From Candidatus Eiseniibacteriota bacterium (lineage in GTDB: Bacteria > Eisenbacteria > RBG-16-71-46): 39,586 nucleotides of DNA. Positions 33,546 through 39,586 of this stretch are shown piece after piece (the first letter of the stretch is position 1; each line of letters starts with the position of its first letter). The notes beneath the pieces were generated by a model that saw only the letters and a list, made by a program, of their open reading frames with translations, was not told where the DNA came from and ran no database searches. Where the stretch lies: the NCBI GenBank assembly GCA_005893295.1, contig VBOY01000011.1:1-39586 (forward strand), in the 5' to 3' direction. The translations under genes were made by a program, and so were the position numbers.

Positions 33546-34145
33546 TCAGCGAGCAAGTGCGATCTCGAATTCGACCCGGACTTCGTCCTTGACCCTCACG
33601 GTGCCGCCCGCGACGGTCACGGGTTTGATACCGAAGTCGGTCTGCTTCAGCCGGGCCGAGCCACGATAGGATTCGCTCGCGCGTGTCACCTTGAGGCTCA
33701 CCGGTCGCGACTGGCCGTGCAGCTCGAGGGTTCCGCGCACCGACCAAGACTCCTGGCCGGTCTTCTCGATCGCGGTCGATCGGAATCGAATCTCGGGGAA
33801 ACGCTCGACGTCGAGGACCTTGGGCCCCAGCATGGTCCGCTGAACTTCAGATCGCTTGCGCTCCGCCAGGTCGGGATCGAGCACCCGCAGGGTTCGCGAT
33901 TCCACGCGAAGTTCGACGGACGGCGCCCCAGCGTCCACGGTTCCCGCGGCCAAGGGGGCAGCGATCTCGTGGTCGTGGGCGAACCGCGAGAAGATCCCAG
34001 ACTTGGACACGAACACCGTCATATGCGAATGGTGGGCGTCGATCGGGCGCGAGTCGTCGGCCCACGCAGGAGCCGCGAGGCCGACCACGAAGAGGATCAG
34101 GACGAGCGAGGCGCTCGTACCGCGGCACAGCGATGCAAGTCTCAC
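33546..34145 (-). CDS. YceI-like periplasmic lipid-binding protein
   Basis: A 199-residue exported protein. Signal peptide about 1-29 (LVLILFVVGLAAPAWA). The rest is the YceI lipocalin-like barrel: IDAHHSHMTVFVSKSG near the mature start, VLDVERFPEIRF, VRGTLELHGQSRPVSLKV and ARLKQTDFGIKPVTVAGG. YceI members bind polyisoprenoid or amphipathic molecules in the barrel. GTG at 34145 has an excellent AAGGAG 6 bases upstream. It is the first gene of the operon with the type III PKS, 9 bases apart, so a role as carrier for the PKS-derived lipid is a reasonable inference. Divergent from the ACP gene. Confidence 0.92.
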   Translation of the reverse strand: MRLASLCRGTSASLVLILFVVGLAAPAWADDSRPIDAHHSHMTVFVSKSGIFSRFAHDHEIAAPLAAGTVDAGAPSVELRVESRTLRVLDPDLAERKRSEVQRTMLGPKVLDVERFPEIRFRSTAIEKTGQESWSVRGTLELHGQSRPVSLKVTRASESYRGSARLKQTDFGIKPVTVAGGTVRVKDEVRVEFEIALAR

Positions 34146-34236
34146 GACTCACTCCTTCCACCAAGATACCCTTTCGATGGGACGCCCACCAACCGAGTCG
34201 CCTCAATTCGGCCGGGTGTCTCGCGCCGGATGAGGC

Positions 34237-34242
34237 TATCAT
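34237..34242 (+). promoter_or_regulatory. -10-like element upstream of the ACP-KS genes
   Basis: TATCAT, preceded by GGC, stands 39 bases before the ACP ATG. A matching -35 box is not clear. Weak evidence, but it is the best -10 candidate in the 136-base divergent spacer with the YceI gene. Confidence 0.25.
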
Positions 34243-34281
34243 GGGGCCCTCGCAAGCGGATTCACCCCCTCGAGGGACCAC

Positions 34282-34566
34282 ATGGACGACACCCTGACCG
34301 AACAAGTTTGCCTCGCCTTGTCCAAAGTGAAGCGCATCCCGAGGGAGGACATTGCCCCGGAGAACACGCTCGAATCCCTGCACCTGGATTCCCTCGACAC
34401 CATCACGCTTATGTTCGAGCTGGAGGAGTCACTGGGGGTCACGATTCCCGACGACCAGGTGCGCGGCATTGCGACGGTGCACGACATCATCGAAGGCATG
34501 CGCCGTCTCAAAGATGGCGCGTCAACCGGCGCATCGCCGAACGCTCCCGCGACGGCCGAGACCTGA
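34282..34566 (+). CDS. Acyl carrier protein
   Basis: A 94-residue carrier protein. The phosphopantetheine attachment serine is Ser37 in HLDSLDT, followed by the helix-II sequence ITLMFELEESLGVTIPDDQ typical of ACPs. Residues about 78-94 (DGASTGASPNAPATAET) are a flexible tail, longer than in housekeeping ACPs. AGGG 5 bases upstream of the ATG falls inside the palindrome CCCTCGAGGG (34267-34276). Only 3 bases separate its stop from the ketosynthase, so the two form a unit, comparable to NodF-NodE or other specialised ACP-KS pairs. Likely holds an acyl chain for the adjacent lipid pathway. Confidence 0.93.
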   Translation: MDDTLTEQVCLALSKVKRIPREDIAPENTLESLHLDSLDTITLMFELEESLGVTIPDDQVRGIATVHDIIEGMRRLKDGASTGASPNAPATAET

Positions 34567-34569
34567 CCG

Positions 34570-35787
34570 ATGCAACGGCGCGTGGTCGTCACCGGGCTCG
34601 GCTGCATCAGCGCGCTCGGAGCGAACACACGGGAGTTCTGGTCCGCGCTCTGTGAATGCCGCCCGGGCATCGGGCCGCTGCACGCCGTCGAGCCCGGCCG
34701 GCTGCGCTTCTCGAACGGCGCCGAGGTGCGCGGATTCGTGCCGGCCGCCCATTTCGAGCCGTCGCGTCTGGACCTGCTCGATCGGTTTGCGCAGTTCGCG
34801 CTGGTCGCCGCGCGCGATGCGGTGACCGACTCGGGGCTCGACTGGACCCGCGAGTTGCGCGATCGCACCGCGGTGATCTGCGGCAGCTCGATCGGCGGCC
34901 AGACCAGCCACGACGATCAGTTCCTCGAGCTCTATCATCGGAATCGGGATCGCGTACACCCGCTCACGATCCCGCGAGTGATGTCGAACGCCGGCGCGAG
35001 CCATATCGCGATCGAGTTCGGGCTCACCGGGCCCACGTTCACCATCTCTTCGGCTTGCTCGTCGTCCAACCACGCGATCGGACAAGCGCTCTGGATGGTC
35101 CGTGAGGGTCGAGCCGACGTCGCCCTGACGGGGGGCAGCGAGGCACCCTTCAGCTACGGGATCCTGAAGGCGTGGGAGGCGATGCGCGTGGTCGCGCCGG
35201 ATACCTGCCGGCCATTCTCGCGGGATCGAAAGGGGCTGATCCTCGGAGAAGGGGGCGCGATGCTGGTGCTCGAACCGCTGGATGCCGCGCGCGCGCGCGG
35301 CGCCCGAATTTACGCGGAGCTGGCGGGCTCGGGTCTATCGGCCGACGCACATCACGCCACGCAGCCCCACGTTGCCGGACCGGCCCGCGCGATGCGCGCC
35401 GCGCTCGCGGATGCCGGTCTCGCGCCCGAAACCATCGGTTACATCAATGCACACGGCACGGGAACCCTCACCAACGACCCGGTCGAGGCGCGCGCCATCC
35501 AAGAAGTGTTCGGCGCGCACGCCGCCGCGATTCCGGTGAGTTCGACCAAGTCCCTCCACGGACACGCGCTGGGCGCTGCGGGAGCGCTCGAAGCCGTCGC
35601 CACCGTTCTGGCCCTTCATCACGGCCTGTTGCCGCCGACCGCGAATTTCACGGCCTCCGATCCCGAATGCGGGCTAGATGTCGTGCCCAACCACGCCCGT
35701 GCGGTGCGCCCCGAGGCTGCACTGTCGAACGCCTTCGCGTTCGGCGGCCTCAACGCCGTCCTCGCCTTTCGGGCGCTCTCAAACTGA
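34570..35787 (+). CDS. Beta-ketoacyl-ACP synthase (FabF/NodE-like)
   Basis: Condenses malonyl-ACP with an acyl chain. The 405-residue thiolase-fold protein has the nucleophile in SSACSSSNHA (Cys163), the first catalytic His in NAHGTGTLTND (His295), Lys327 in SSTKS and the second His in GHALGAAG (His332), and the gatekeeper region near the C-terminus reads NAFAFGGLNAVL, the FabF type (F-GG-N). It is thus a full condensing enzyme, not a chain-length factor. Linked to the preceding ACP by 3 bases. The position beside a type III PKS suggests it supplies or tailors the long acyl starter. Its stop codon lies in a stem shared with the converging methyltransferase gene. Confidence 0.94.
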   Translation: MQRRVVVTGLGCISALGANTREFWSALCECRPGIGPLHAVEPGRLRFSNGAEVRGFVPAAHFEPSRLDLLDRFAQFALVAARDAVTDSGLDWTRELRDRTAVICGSSIGGQTSHDDQFLELYHRNRDRVHPLTIPRVMSNAGASHIAIEFGLTGPTFTISSACSSSNHAIGQALWMVREGRADVALTGGSEAPFSYGILKAWEAMRVVAPDTCRPFSRDRKGLILGEGGAMLVLEPLDAARARGARIYAELAGSGLSADAHHATQPHVAGPARAMRAALADAGLAPETIGYINAHGTGTLTNDPVEARAIQEVFGAHAAAIPVSSTKSLHGHALGAAGALEAVATVLALHHGLLPPTANFTASDPECGLDVVPNHARAVRPEAALSNAFAFGGLNAVLAFRALSN

Positions 35788-35819
35788 GGGTTGCTTCGAG
35801 CTTGTGGGCGAAACCCTCA
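35785..35819. terminator. Hairpin spanning both stop codons of two converging genes
   Basis: TGAGGGTT (35785-35792) and AACCCTCA (35812-35819) are exact complements around a 19-base loop. The first three bases are the stop of the ketosynthase on the plus strand, and the last three give the TGA of the methyltransferase on the minus strand. It could end transcription in both directions; there is no T-run on either side. Confidence 0.45.
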
Positions 35820-36527
35820 CCCGCCGCGCCACCGGGCCATGAAGAGGTGACTGAAGAGACCGGCGGGACTCTCGTCGAGGCGCCACGCCTCGGACTTGGG
35901 CCAGTGGTCCGAGATCTCCCGGGCCGTGAAGCCGGCTCGTACGCTGATCGCGCCGTCGTGACGCGTCACCGAGTTGCAGCCGATCCATCCCATCCATCGA
36001 CAGGCGGCGAGGACGAACCGCGAGCGGTGGGGCTCGCAGGCCGCGAACGTCTCGCAGCTCTCCGCCACTCGGCCCAGCAGGGCTCGCAAGGGCGCCTCGG
36101 CAAAGTGATGGAGGAACAAGTTCGCGACCATCATCGTCCGCTCGCCAGGCCTCGCCGCGGCCAGCCAGTCGAGGACATCTGCGGCTACGATCTCGATCTC
36201 CCAATCCAGCTTTCGGAACGCCTCTCGCGTCGCGGCGCTCACCAGCTCCTGCCGGTCGACGAGGATCGCTCGCACGTGGCCGCACGACCGCGCCAGCCGC
36301 CGAGCGATGCTCAGGAGCAGCGTGCCGTCTCCCGCACCCAGGTCGACCAGGCGCTGGATATCGAGACCCAATCCCCCCCTTCTCAGGAGGCGCGCCATGG
36401 AATCGACGTGGCCCATCAAACGGTTCAGCCGTTGAAGATCCCGTCGAGAGCGTATGGCGTCCGGATCGCCGGCGGGCAATTGATCGAGCCATTCGGGCTC
36501 GACCCGACGGGGGAGCGTGCGTGGCAT
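35817..36527 (-). CDS. Class I SAM-dependent methyltransferase
   Basis: A 236-residue Rossmann-fold methyltransferase. Motif I is VDLGAGDG (61-68), motif II the acidic strand end around VDRQ, and NLFLHHF corresponds to motif post-II. The N-terminal EWLDQLPAGDPDAIRSRRDL (about 12-31) is, to my recollection, typical of methyltransferases found next to bacterial type III PKS genes, comparable in role to SrsB, which methylates alkylresorcinols. A longer frame starts at ATG 36641, but its extra 38 residues have lower third-position GC and no similarity, so 36527 is preferred; neither has a strong ribosome-binding site. It converges on the ketosynthase with 29 bases between the stops. Confidence 0.86.
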   Translation of the reverse strand: MPRTLPRRVEPEWLDQLPAGDPDAIRSRRDLQRLNRLMGHVDSMARLLRRGGLGLDIQRLVDLGAGDGTLLLSIARRLARSCGHVRAILVDRQELVSAATREAFRKLDWEIEIVAADVLDWLAAARPGERTMMVANLFLHHFAEAPLRALLGRVAESCETFAACEPHRSRFVLAACRWMGWIGCNSVTRHDGAISVRAGFTAREISDHWPKSEAWRLDESPAGLFSHLFMARWRGG

Positions 36528-36596
36528 CGCGGGATTCCCGAGCGAAGTGAGTCGCGGGATCGCTTCGGCGGAGCGCACCGGGCGCGACCCTAGGAT

Positions 36597-36609
36597 GTCC
36601 GATTCGGAC
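36597..36609. promoter_or_regulatory. 13-base inverted repeat in the divergent spacer
   Basis: GTCCGA, T, TCGGAC: perfect 6-base arms. It lies between the methyltransferase gene and the ABM-like gene, where divergent promoters must be; TAGTGTTTGCACTTTG next to it is AT-richer. Possible operator. Confidence 0.3.
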
Positions 36610-36750
36610 GTAGTGTTTGCACTTTGAGCGCCGAGACCCATGACCTGGAACTCAGGGAGTACGGAGATCGTGGCTCAGCGGGCAACTGGCGAAGTCGCTT
36701 TCGAGCCGTCCCTGACAAAACGAGGGTTCCCCAAACTCAAGGAGGCAGCC

Positions 36751-37044
36751 ATGCCGATCGTTGCAGTGTTTCAGTCCCCGAGTCTCACCAAGGAGCGCTA
36801 TGAAGAATCGGTTCGCCAGCTGACCGGCGGCAAGAGCCGAATGGCGTCACCTGCCGACTGGCCCGTGGAGGGCCTCCTGGTCCACGCGGCGGGAGAGGGC
36901 GACAAGGGCTTCCGCGTCGTGGACGTCTGGACATCCGAGGATGCGTTTCGTCGCTTCGGCGAGAAGCTGATGCCAGTCCTCAAGGCCGTGGGAGTCGAAG
37001 GCGAGCCCGACATCTACCCTGCGCACACCTTCGTCTCCGAATGA
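36751..37044 (+). CDS. Small ABM-like (dimeric alpha/beta barrel) protein
   Basis: A 97-residue cytoplasmic protein. MPIVAVFQSPSLTKERYEES begins with the strand-helix of ferredoxin-like dimeric barrels; GLLVHAAGEGDKGFRVVDVW and SEDAFRRFGEKLMPVL continue the same pattern seen in antibiotic-biosynthesis-monooxygenase-like and YgiN-like proteins, and DIYPAHTFV closes the sheet. GGAGG 6 bases upstream sets the ATG at 36751; the open frame extends further upstream but lacks the signal. No catalytic residue can be named. Could be unrelated to the lipid cluster or an accessory to it. Confidence 0.82.
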   Translation: MPIVAVFQSPSLTKERYEESVRQLTGGKSRMASPADWPVEGLLVHAAGEGDKGFRVVDVWTSEDAFRRFGEKLMPVLKAVGVEGEPDIYPAHTFVSE

Positions 37045-37215
37045 AAGAGAGCCTTGCCGCCGTCGATCTTCTCGAGGCTGGTTCTGGAAGGCTGATTTGC
37101 TCATCCTGAACGAAGCACTGCATCCCTTCCCGCCGCCGATACCGGGCTCCATCGCTCGGCGGCGGGGACGGGAATCTCGACCTACGGTCACAATCCTGAG
37201 CCGACGACCGGGCGC
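37045..37215. other. Intergenic spacer with a strong stem-loop
   Basis: No gene seen. It holds the stem-loop at 37124-37171 and otherwise no recognisable element. To the right, up to 37712, is an orphan coding-like fragment and further unassigned GC-rich sequence, including the palindrome GCCCCCGGGGGC at 37506-37517 and the G6-TTCT-C7 hairpin at 37467-37483. Confidence 0.4.
37124..37171 (+). terminator. Long GC stem-loop after the ABM-like gene
   Basis: CCCGCCGCCGA (37129-37139) pairs exactly with TCGGCGGCGGG (37156-37166) around a 16-base loop, and the stem extends outward with one mismatch to 37124 and 37171. It lies 80 bases after the stop codon; no T-run follows. Confidence 0.45.
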
Positions 37216-37350
37216 CTAGAATTTCGACTCCCCCACGATTTCGAATTCCGTGTATCCGCCCGCCTCCAAGACGCGGCGCAGGCGGGGATACGTGCGCTCA
37301 CCCTCGATGAGGTGGACGATCAAGTGGTCCGTCAGCGGGCCGCGCGGCAC
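37216..37350 (-). pseudogene. Orphan C-terminal fragment
   Basis: On the minus strand, GPLTDHLIVHLIEGERTYPR and LRRVLEAGGYTEFEIVGESKF precede TAG at 37218-37216. These 40 residues have coding character (mixed helix and strand) but the open frame upstream is low-complexity Arg/Pro-rich and has no usable start. I do not recognise the family; it may be the end of a gene otherwise lost. Confidence 0.3.
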
Positions 37351-37712
37351 CTGCGGTCGAGAGTCCTGCGCCGAGCGAACGGCGCCACTTGGCGGCGCGT
37401 CACTCTGACTACGTCGGCGCGCCGACGCGTCACGCCTCCACGGCTCGGGGATGTCCCCGGGCGTCTGGGGGGTTCTCCCCCCCATCAATAGGGCGTCTTC
37501 CCAATGCCCCCGGGGGCGCCGTCTGTGATCTCATGTCGCCCGATAGGTGTTGGCTCCCGAATCATCTGGTGGGCTCCCCGGGCACGTCCACCGGGACGGA
37601 GCGTGCGGCGCGAACAGCCGGCCGATGCTCGAGAAGTGGCTCGCAAGCCGACGCTCGAGAAGGTGGCCGGCGCCGGCGACACTGGAGAAGGCCGACTCGG
37701 AGAAGTCCCTCC

Positions 37713-38327
37713 TTGAAGGCAAGCGTTTGGCTGTGCCTAGCCCTGTTCGTGGCACAGCCTGCCCGTTCCAAGCCCTGGCAGGCGATCAACCCCGGCGGCG
37801 GCGGCGCGTTCGTCGACGCCGATCGCGCTCCGTCTACCAGCCGCATGCTGGTTGCCGCCGATATGGCAGGAATCTATTACAGCGACAACGACGGCGAGTC
37901 GTGGTCACTGCTGGGCGGCCATGACGGGTTCACCAACAGCCATCAGGAGCTGGCGGCGTTCTTCAGCGATGACACCGCCTACGTGGGTGGTGAGGGTGGC
38001 CTGTGGCGCAGCACCACCGTGCCGTACGGGTGGCTCAAGCAAGAGCTGCCGTTCGGAGTGGCGCCGCCGCGCGTGCGCTCCATCGCCTGGGGGCTCAGCA
38101 CCATCTACGTCGCCGGTGACACCAGCGACGCCCAGATCGTGCTCTGGAAGAGTACCGATCGCGGTGCCTCGTGGTCGCAGCTCTCGACCACGGGGCTGCC
38201 GAGCCCGGGCTGCGCAGTGAAGCTTCTGGTGGTCGCTCTATCGCAGCGCGGATGGCGGGCTGTCGTGGACGAACATCGGGCCGGTGGTGGATGGCGGGGC
38301 CTGGGAGGTTGCCGACGCGGCCTATGA
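37713..38327 (+). CDS. Secreted Asp-box (BNR) propeller protein, N-terminal part before frameshift
   Basis: Begins at TTG 37713 with signal-peptide text KASVWLCLALFVAQPARS, then mature WQAINPGGGGAFVDAD, the beginning of GH74/sialidase-like propellers. Asp-boxes seen: SDNDGESW and STDRGASW. After about residue 168 the frame loses the pattern (VKLLVVALSQRGWRA...) and stops at 38327, while the Asp-box pattern resumes in the next frame. It is therefore the front half of a longer, frameshifted gene. GGAG lies 10 bases upstream of the TTG; a start further upstream would not give a signal peptide. Confidence 0.7.
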   Translation: MKASVWLCLALFVAQPARSKPWQAINPGGGGAFVDADRAPSTSRMLVAADMAGIYYSDNDGESWSLLGGHDGFTNSHQELAAFFSDDTAYVGGEGGLWRSTTVPYGWLKQELPFGVAPPRVRSIAWGLSTIYVAGDTSDAQIVLWKSTDRGASWSQLSTTGLPSPGCAVKLLVVALSQRGWRAVVDEHRAGGGWRGLGGCRRGL

Positions 38328-39586
38328 TGGCAACGGCCTGGTGCCGGCGGACATCTATGCGTCGGTCTACCTGGACGACGGCCCACATGGACGCGTCTAC
38401 CGCAGCACCGATCAGGGCCAGAGCTGGGGCGAAGTGTTCCCGCTCGGCGGCAACCTGGTGGTGACCGCGCCCGCGCACTTGTCGGTGTGGGATGTCAAAC
38501 AGGACTACGCGAAGGCGAGCGGCGACAGCTCGGGCGTGTGGACGACCGCCAGCGCGGGCCTGGATTGGTCGCATGGCTCGAGTATCGAGGCATCGGAGCG
38601 CGGCTGGACAGGGGTGTCGAGCTGGGCCTACGGCAAGAACCTCTATCACATCGCCAACACCATCCGAGCCGGGGGCCGGTTGTGGCTGACATCATCGTTC
38701 GTCTGGAAATCCACCAACGGCGGCGACACCTGGACCAGCGCCTTCACCCAGCGGCTCGCCAATACCTCACCCCCCCGATGGTCGTCGCGTGGGATCGACA
38801 ACAGTAGTCCGATGGCGATCGCGAAGGCCGGCGGATGGCTGTTCGCCGGCTGGGCCGACCTGGGGGTGTGGCGCAGCCCTGACGGTGGGCAGTCCTGGGA
38901 GTCCAGCAATGACAGTGCGCTGACCAACCTCGGCGGCGTGGGATGGGATGGCCACGGCGGCAACGCCTACGCGCTGGTGGCGGACCCCAGCGGCAACGGT
39001 CACGTCTGGGCCACCAATGGCCCCCGGGCTACGGCCACCAACGTCATCCGCTCCACGGCGGAGGGCGCACCGGGGTCGTGGGTCAAGGCGACCTCCAGCG
39101 CCTCGACTGCCTTTGCGGACACCTTCGTCTCCGCGCTGGCAATCGATCCTTCGAGCGCCCCGGGCTCGCGCGTGGTCTACGCCGTGGCGGCAGGCCGGCT
39201 CTACCGGAGCAGCGATGATGGGCAGAGCTTTGGCCTCGCTTGCGACTGCGACGGCGGGGTCCAGGTGGCGGCGGTGTCGGGATCGCTGGTGCTGGCCGGG
39301 GGCGAAGCGGGGCTGTTCAAGAGCGTCGACGGCGGCTCGAGCTTCACCCGGATTGCGTCCGCGACCTTTCCGCCCGAGGCGTCGACCAGCCTCACGCTGC
39401 TCAAGCAGCGCCGCTGGGTGGGCCCACACGCCATCGTCATCGACGGCTCCCATTATGCCGTGGCCAGCTACGGCGACGGCTCCACCAGCGCGGCCGACCG
39501 GGGAGTGCTGGTCTCGAGCGACGGAGGGGTGACCTGGACGGTGTCGCTGCGCGATGGCTTCAGCCAAGGCCTGATCCGGGATGGCT
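38221..39586 (+). CDS. Asp-box (BNR) propeller protein, continuation in the next frame, runs off the window
   Basis: From about 38221 the +1 frame is open to the window end (455 residues) and continues the propeller: SLYRSADGGLSW, VYRSTDQGQSW, WKSTNGGDTW, WRSPDGGQSW, YRSSDDGQSF, FKSVDGGSSF and VSSDGGVTW are successive Asp-boxes, about one every 60-90 residues. Together with the part upstream this makes a protein of more than 600 residues similar to GH74 (xyloglucanase-type) or other exo-acting sialidase-fold propellers; catalytic acids cannot be assigned. The switch occurs between 38218 and 38230, where the in-frame TGA lies. Either an assembly indel or a real frameshift; the even preservation of all blades argues for a recent event. 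Confidence 0.7.

Noticed and set aside
36528-36641. Longer start of the methyltransferase at ATG 36641
   Set aside because: The additional residues lack similarity and have lower third-position GC, and the frame covers the likely divergent promoter region with its palindrome.
37467-37483. Rho-independent terminator (G6-TTCT-C7)
   Set aside because: The hairpin is only a homopolymer pair and no T-run follows in either direction; no gene ends directly before it.
37590-37716. A LacI-like N-terminus (ARKPTLEKVAGAG) in the frame before the Asp-box gene
   Set aside because: The similarity stops after about 12 residues and the frame ends at 37716 without a helix-turn-helix; most likely chance.
1-39586. 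CRISPR arrays, tRNA/rRNA genes, prophage or restriction systems
   Set aside because: No regularly spaced repeats, no cloverleaf or rRNA motifs, and no phage structural, integrase or methylase genes were recognised on either strand.

Overview
The window is high-GC, gene-dense bacterial chromosome. It looks like an uncultivated bacterium of the Candidatus Eisenbacteria / FCB type. This is an inference from a decayed secreted protein that ends in a FlgD-like Ig domain plus a short 'SRKIVFIR' tail, an NHL-propeller protein ending in 'SWGRIKARYR', many GTG/TTG starts, and several large membrane proteins with C-terminal TPR-like repeats. I see no rRNA, tRNA, CRISPR array, complete insertion sequence or prophage.

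Layout. 1-778: 5' part of GTP-dependent PEP carboxykinase (minus strand, runs off the left edge). 1117-1690: decayed secreted-protein remnant. 1869-6606 (+): tightly coupled operon of a VOC/glyoxalase-fold protein (5' end apparently frameshifted), transaldolase, glucose-6-phosphate isomerase and a TlpA-like thioredoxin, joined by 4-base start/stop overlaps. 6639-10915 (-): type II NADH dehydrogenase, OsmC, fumarase C and threonine/serine dehydratase. 10973-11932 (+): family-2 glycosyltransferase. 12051-14397 (+): small HTH protein behind a palindromic leader, then a large membrane protein whose ribosome-binding site lies in a hairpin. 14417-17564 (-): gnd-zwf-pgl, the whole oxidative pentose-phosphate branch. 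17806-19689 (+): second membrane/TPR protein. 19708-20907 (-): Fsr-like MFS exporter. 21107-21516: HNH-protein remnant. 21530-24202 (-): hybrid histidine kinase. 24367-25023 (-): exported MsrA. 25210-27662 (+): truncated phosphoesterase remnant coupled to a third membrane/TPR protein. 27726-28511 (+): secreted dienelactone hydrolase. 28590-30765 (-): double NTF2-like protein and a secreted NHL propeller.

The most distinctive block is 31288-36527. A minus-strand operon encodes a YceI-like lipid-binding protein, a type III polyketide synthase and a geranylgeranyl-reductase-type flavoprotein, with DUF2277 just downstream. Diverging from it is an acyl carrier protein plus beta-ketoacyl synthase pair, and converging on that pair is a SAM methyltransferase. 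Together this looks like a pathway for a long-chain alkyl-pyrone or alkyl-resorcinol/quinone lipid with its own acyl-starter supply and a periplasmic carrier. A small ABM-like protein follows. The right edge holds a secreted Asp-box (BNR) propeller that is frameshifted and runs off the window.

Metabolically, zwf, pgl, gnd, tal and pgi form a nearly complete glucose-6-phosphate/pentose-phosphate cycle within 15 kb. Fumarase, NDH-2, PEPCK and a dehydratase suggest aerobic heterotrophy with gluconeogenic capacity.
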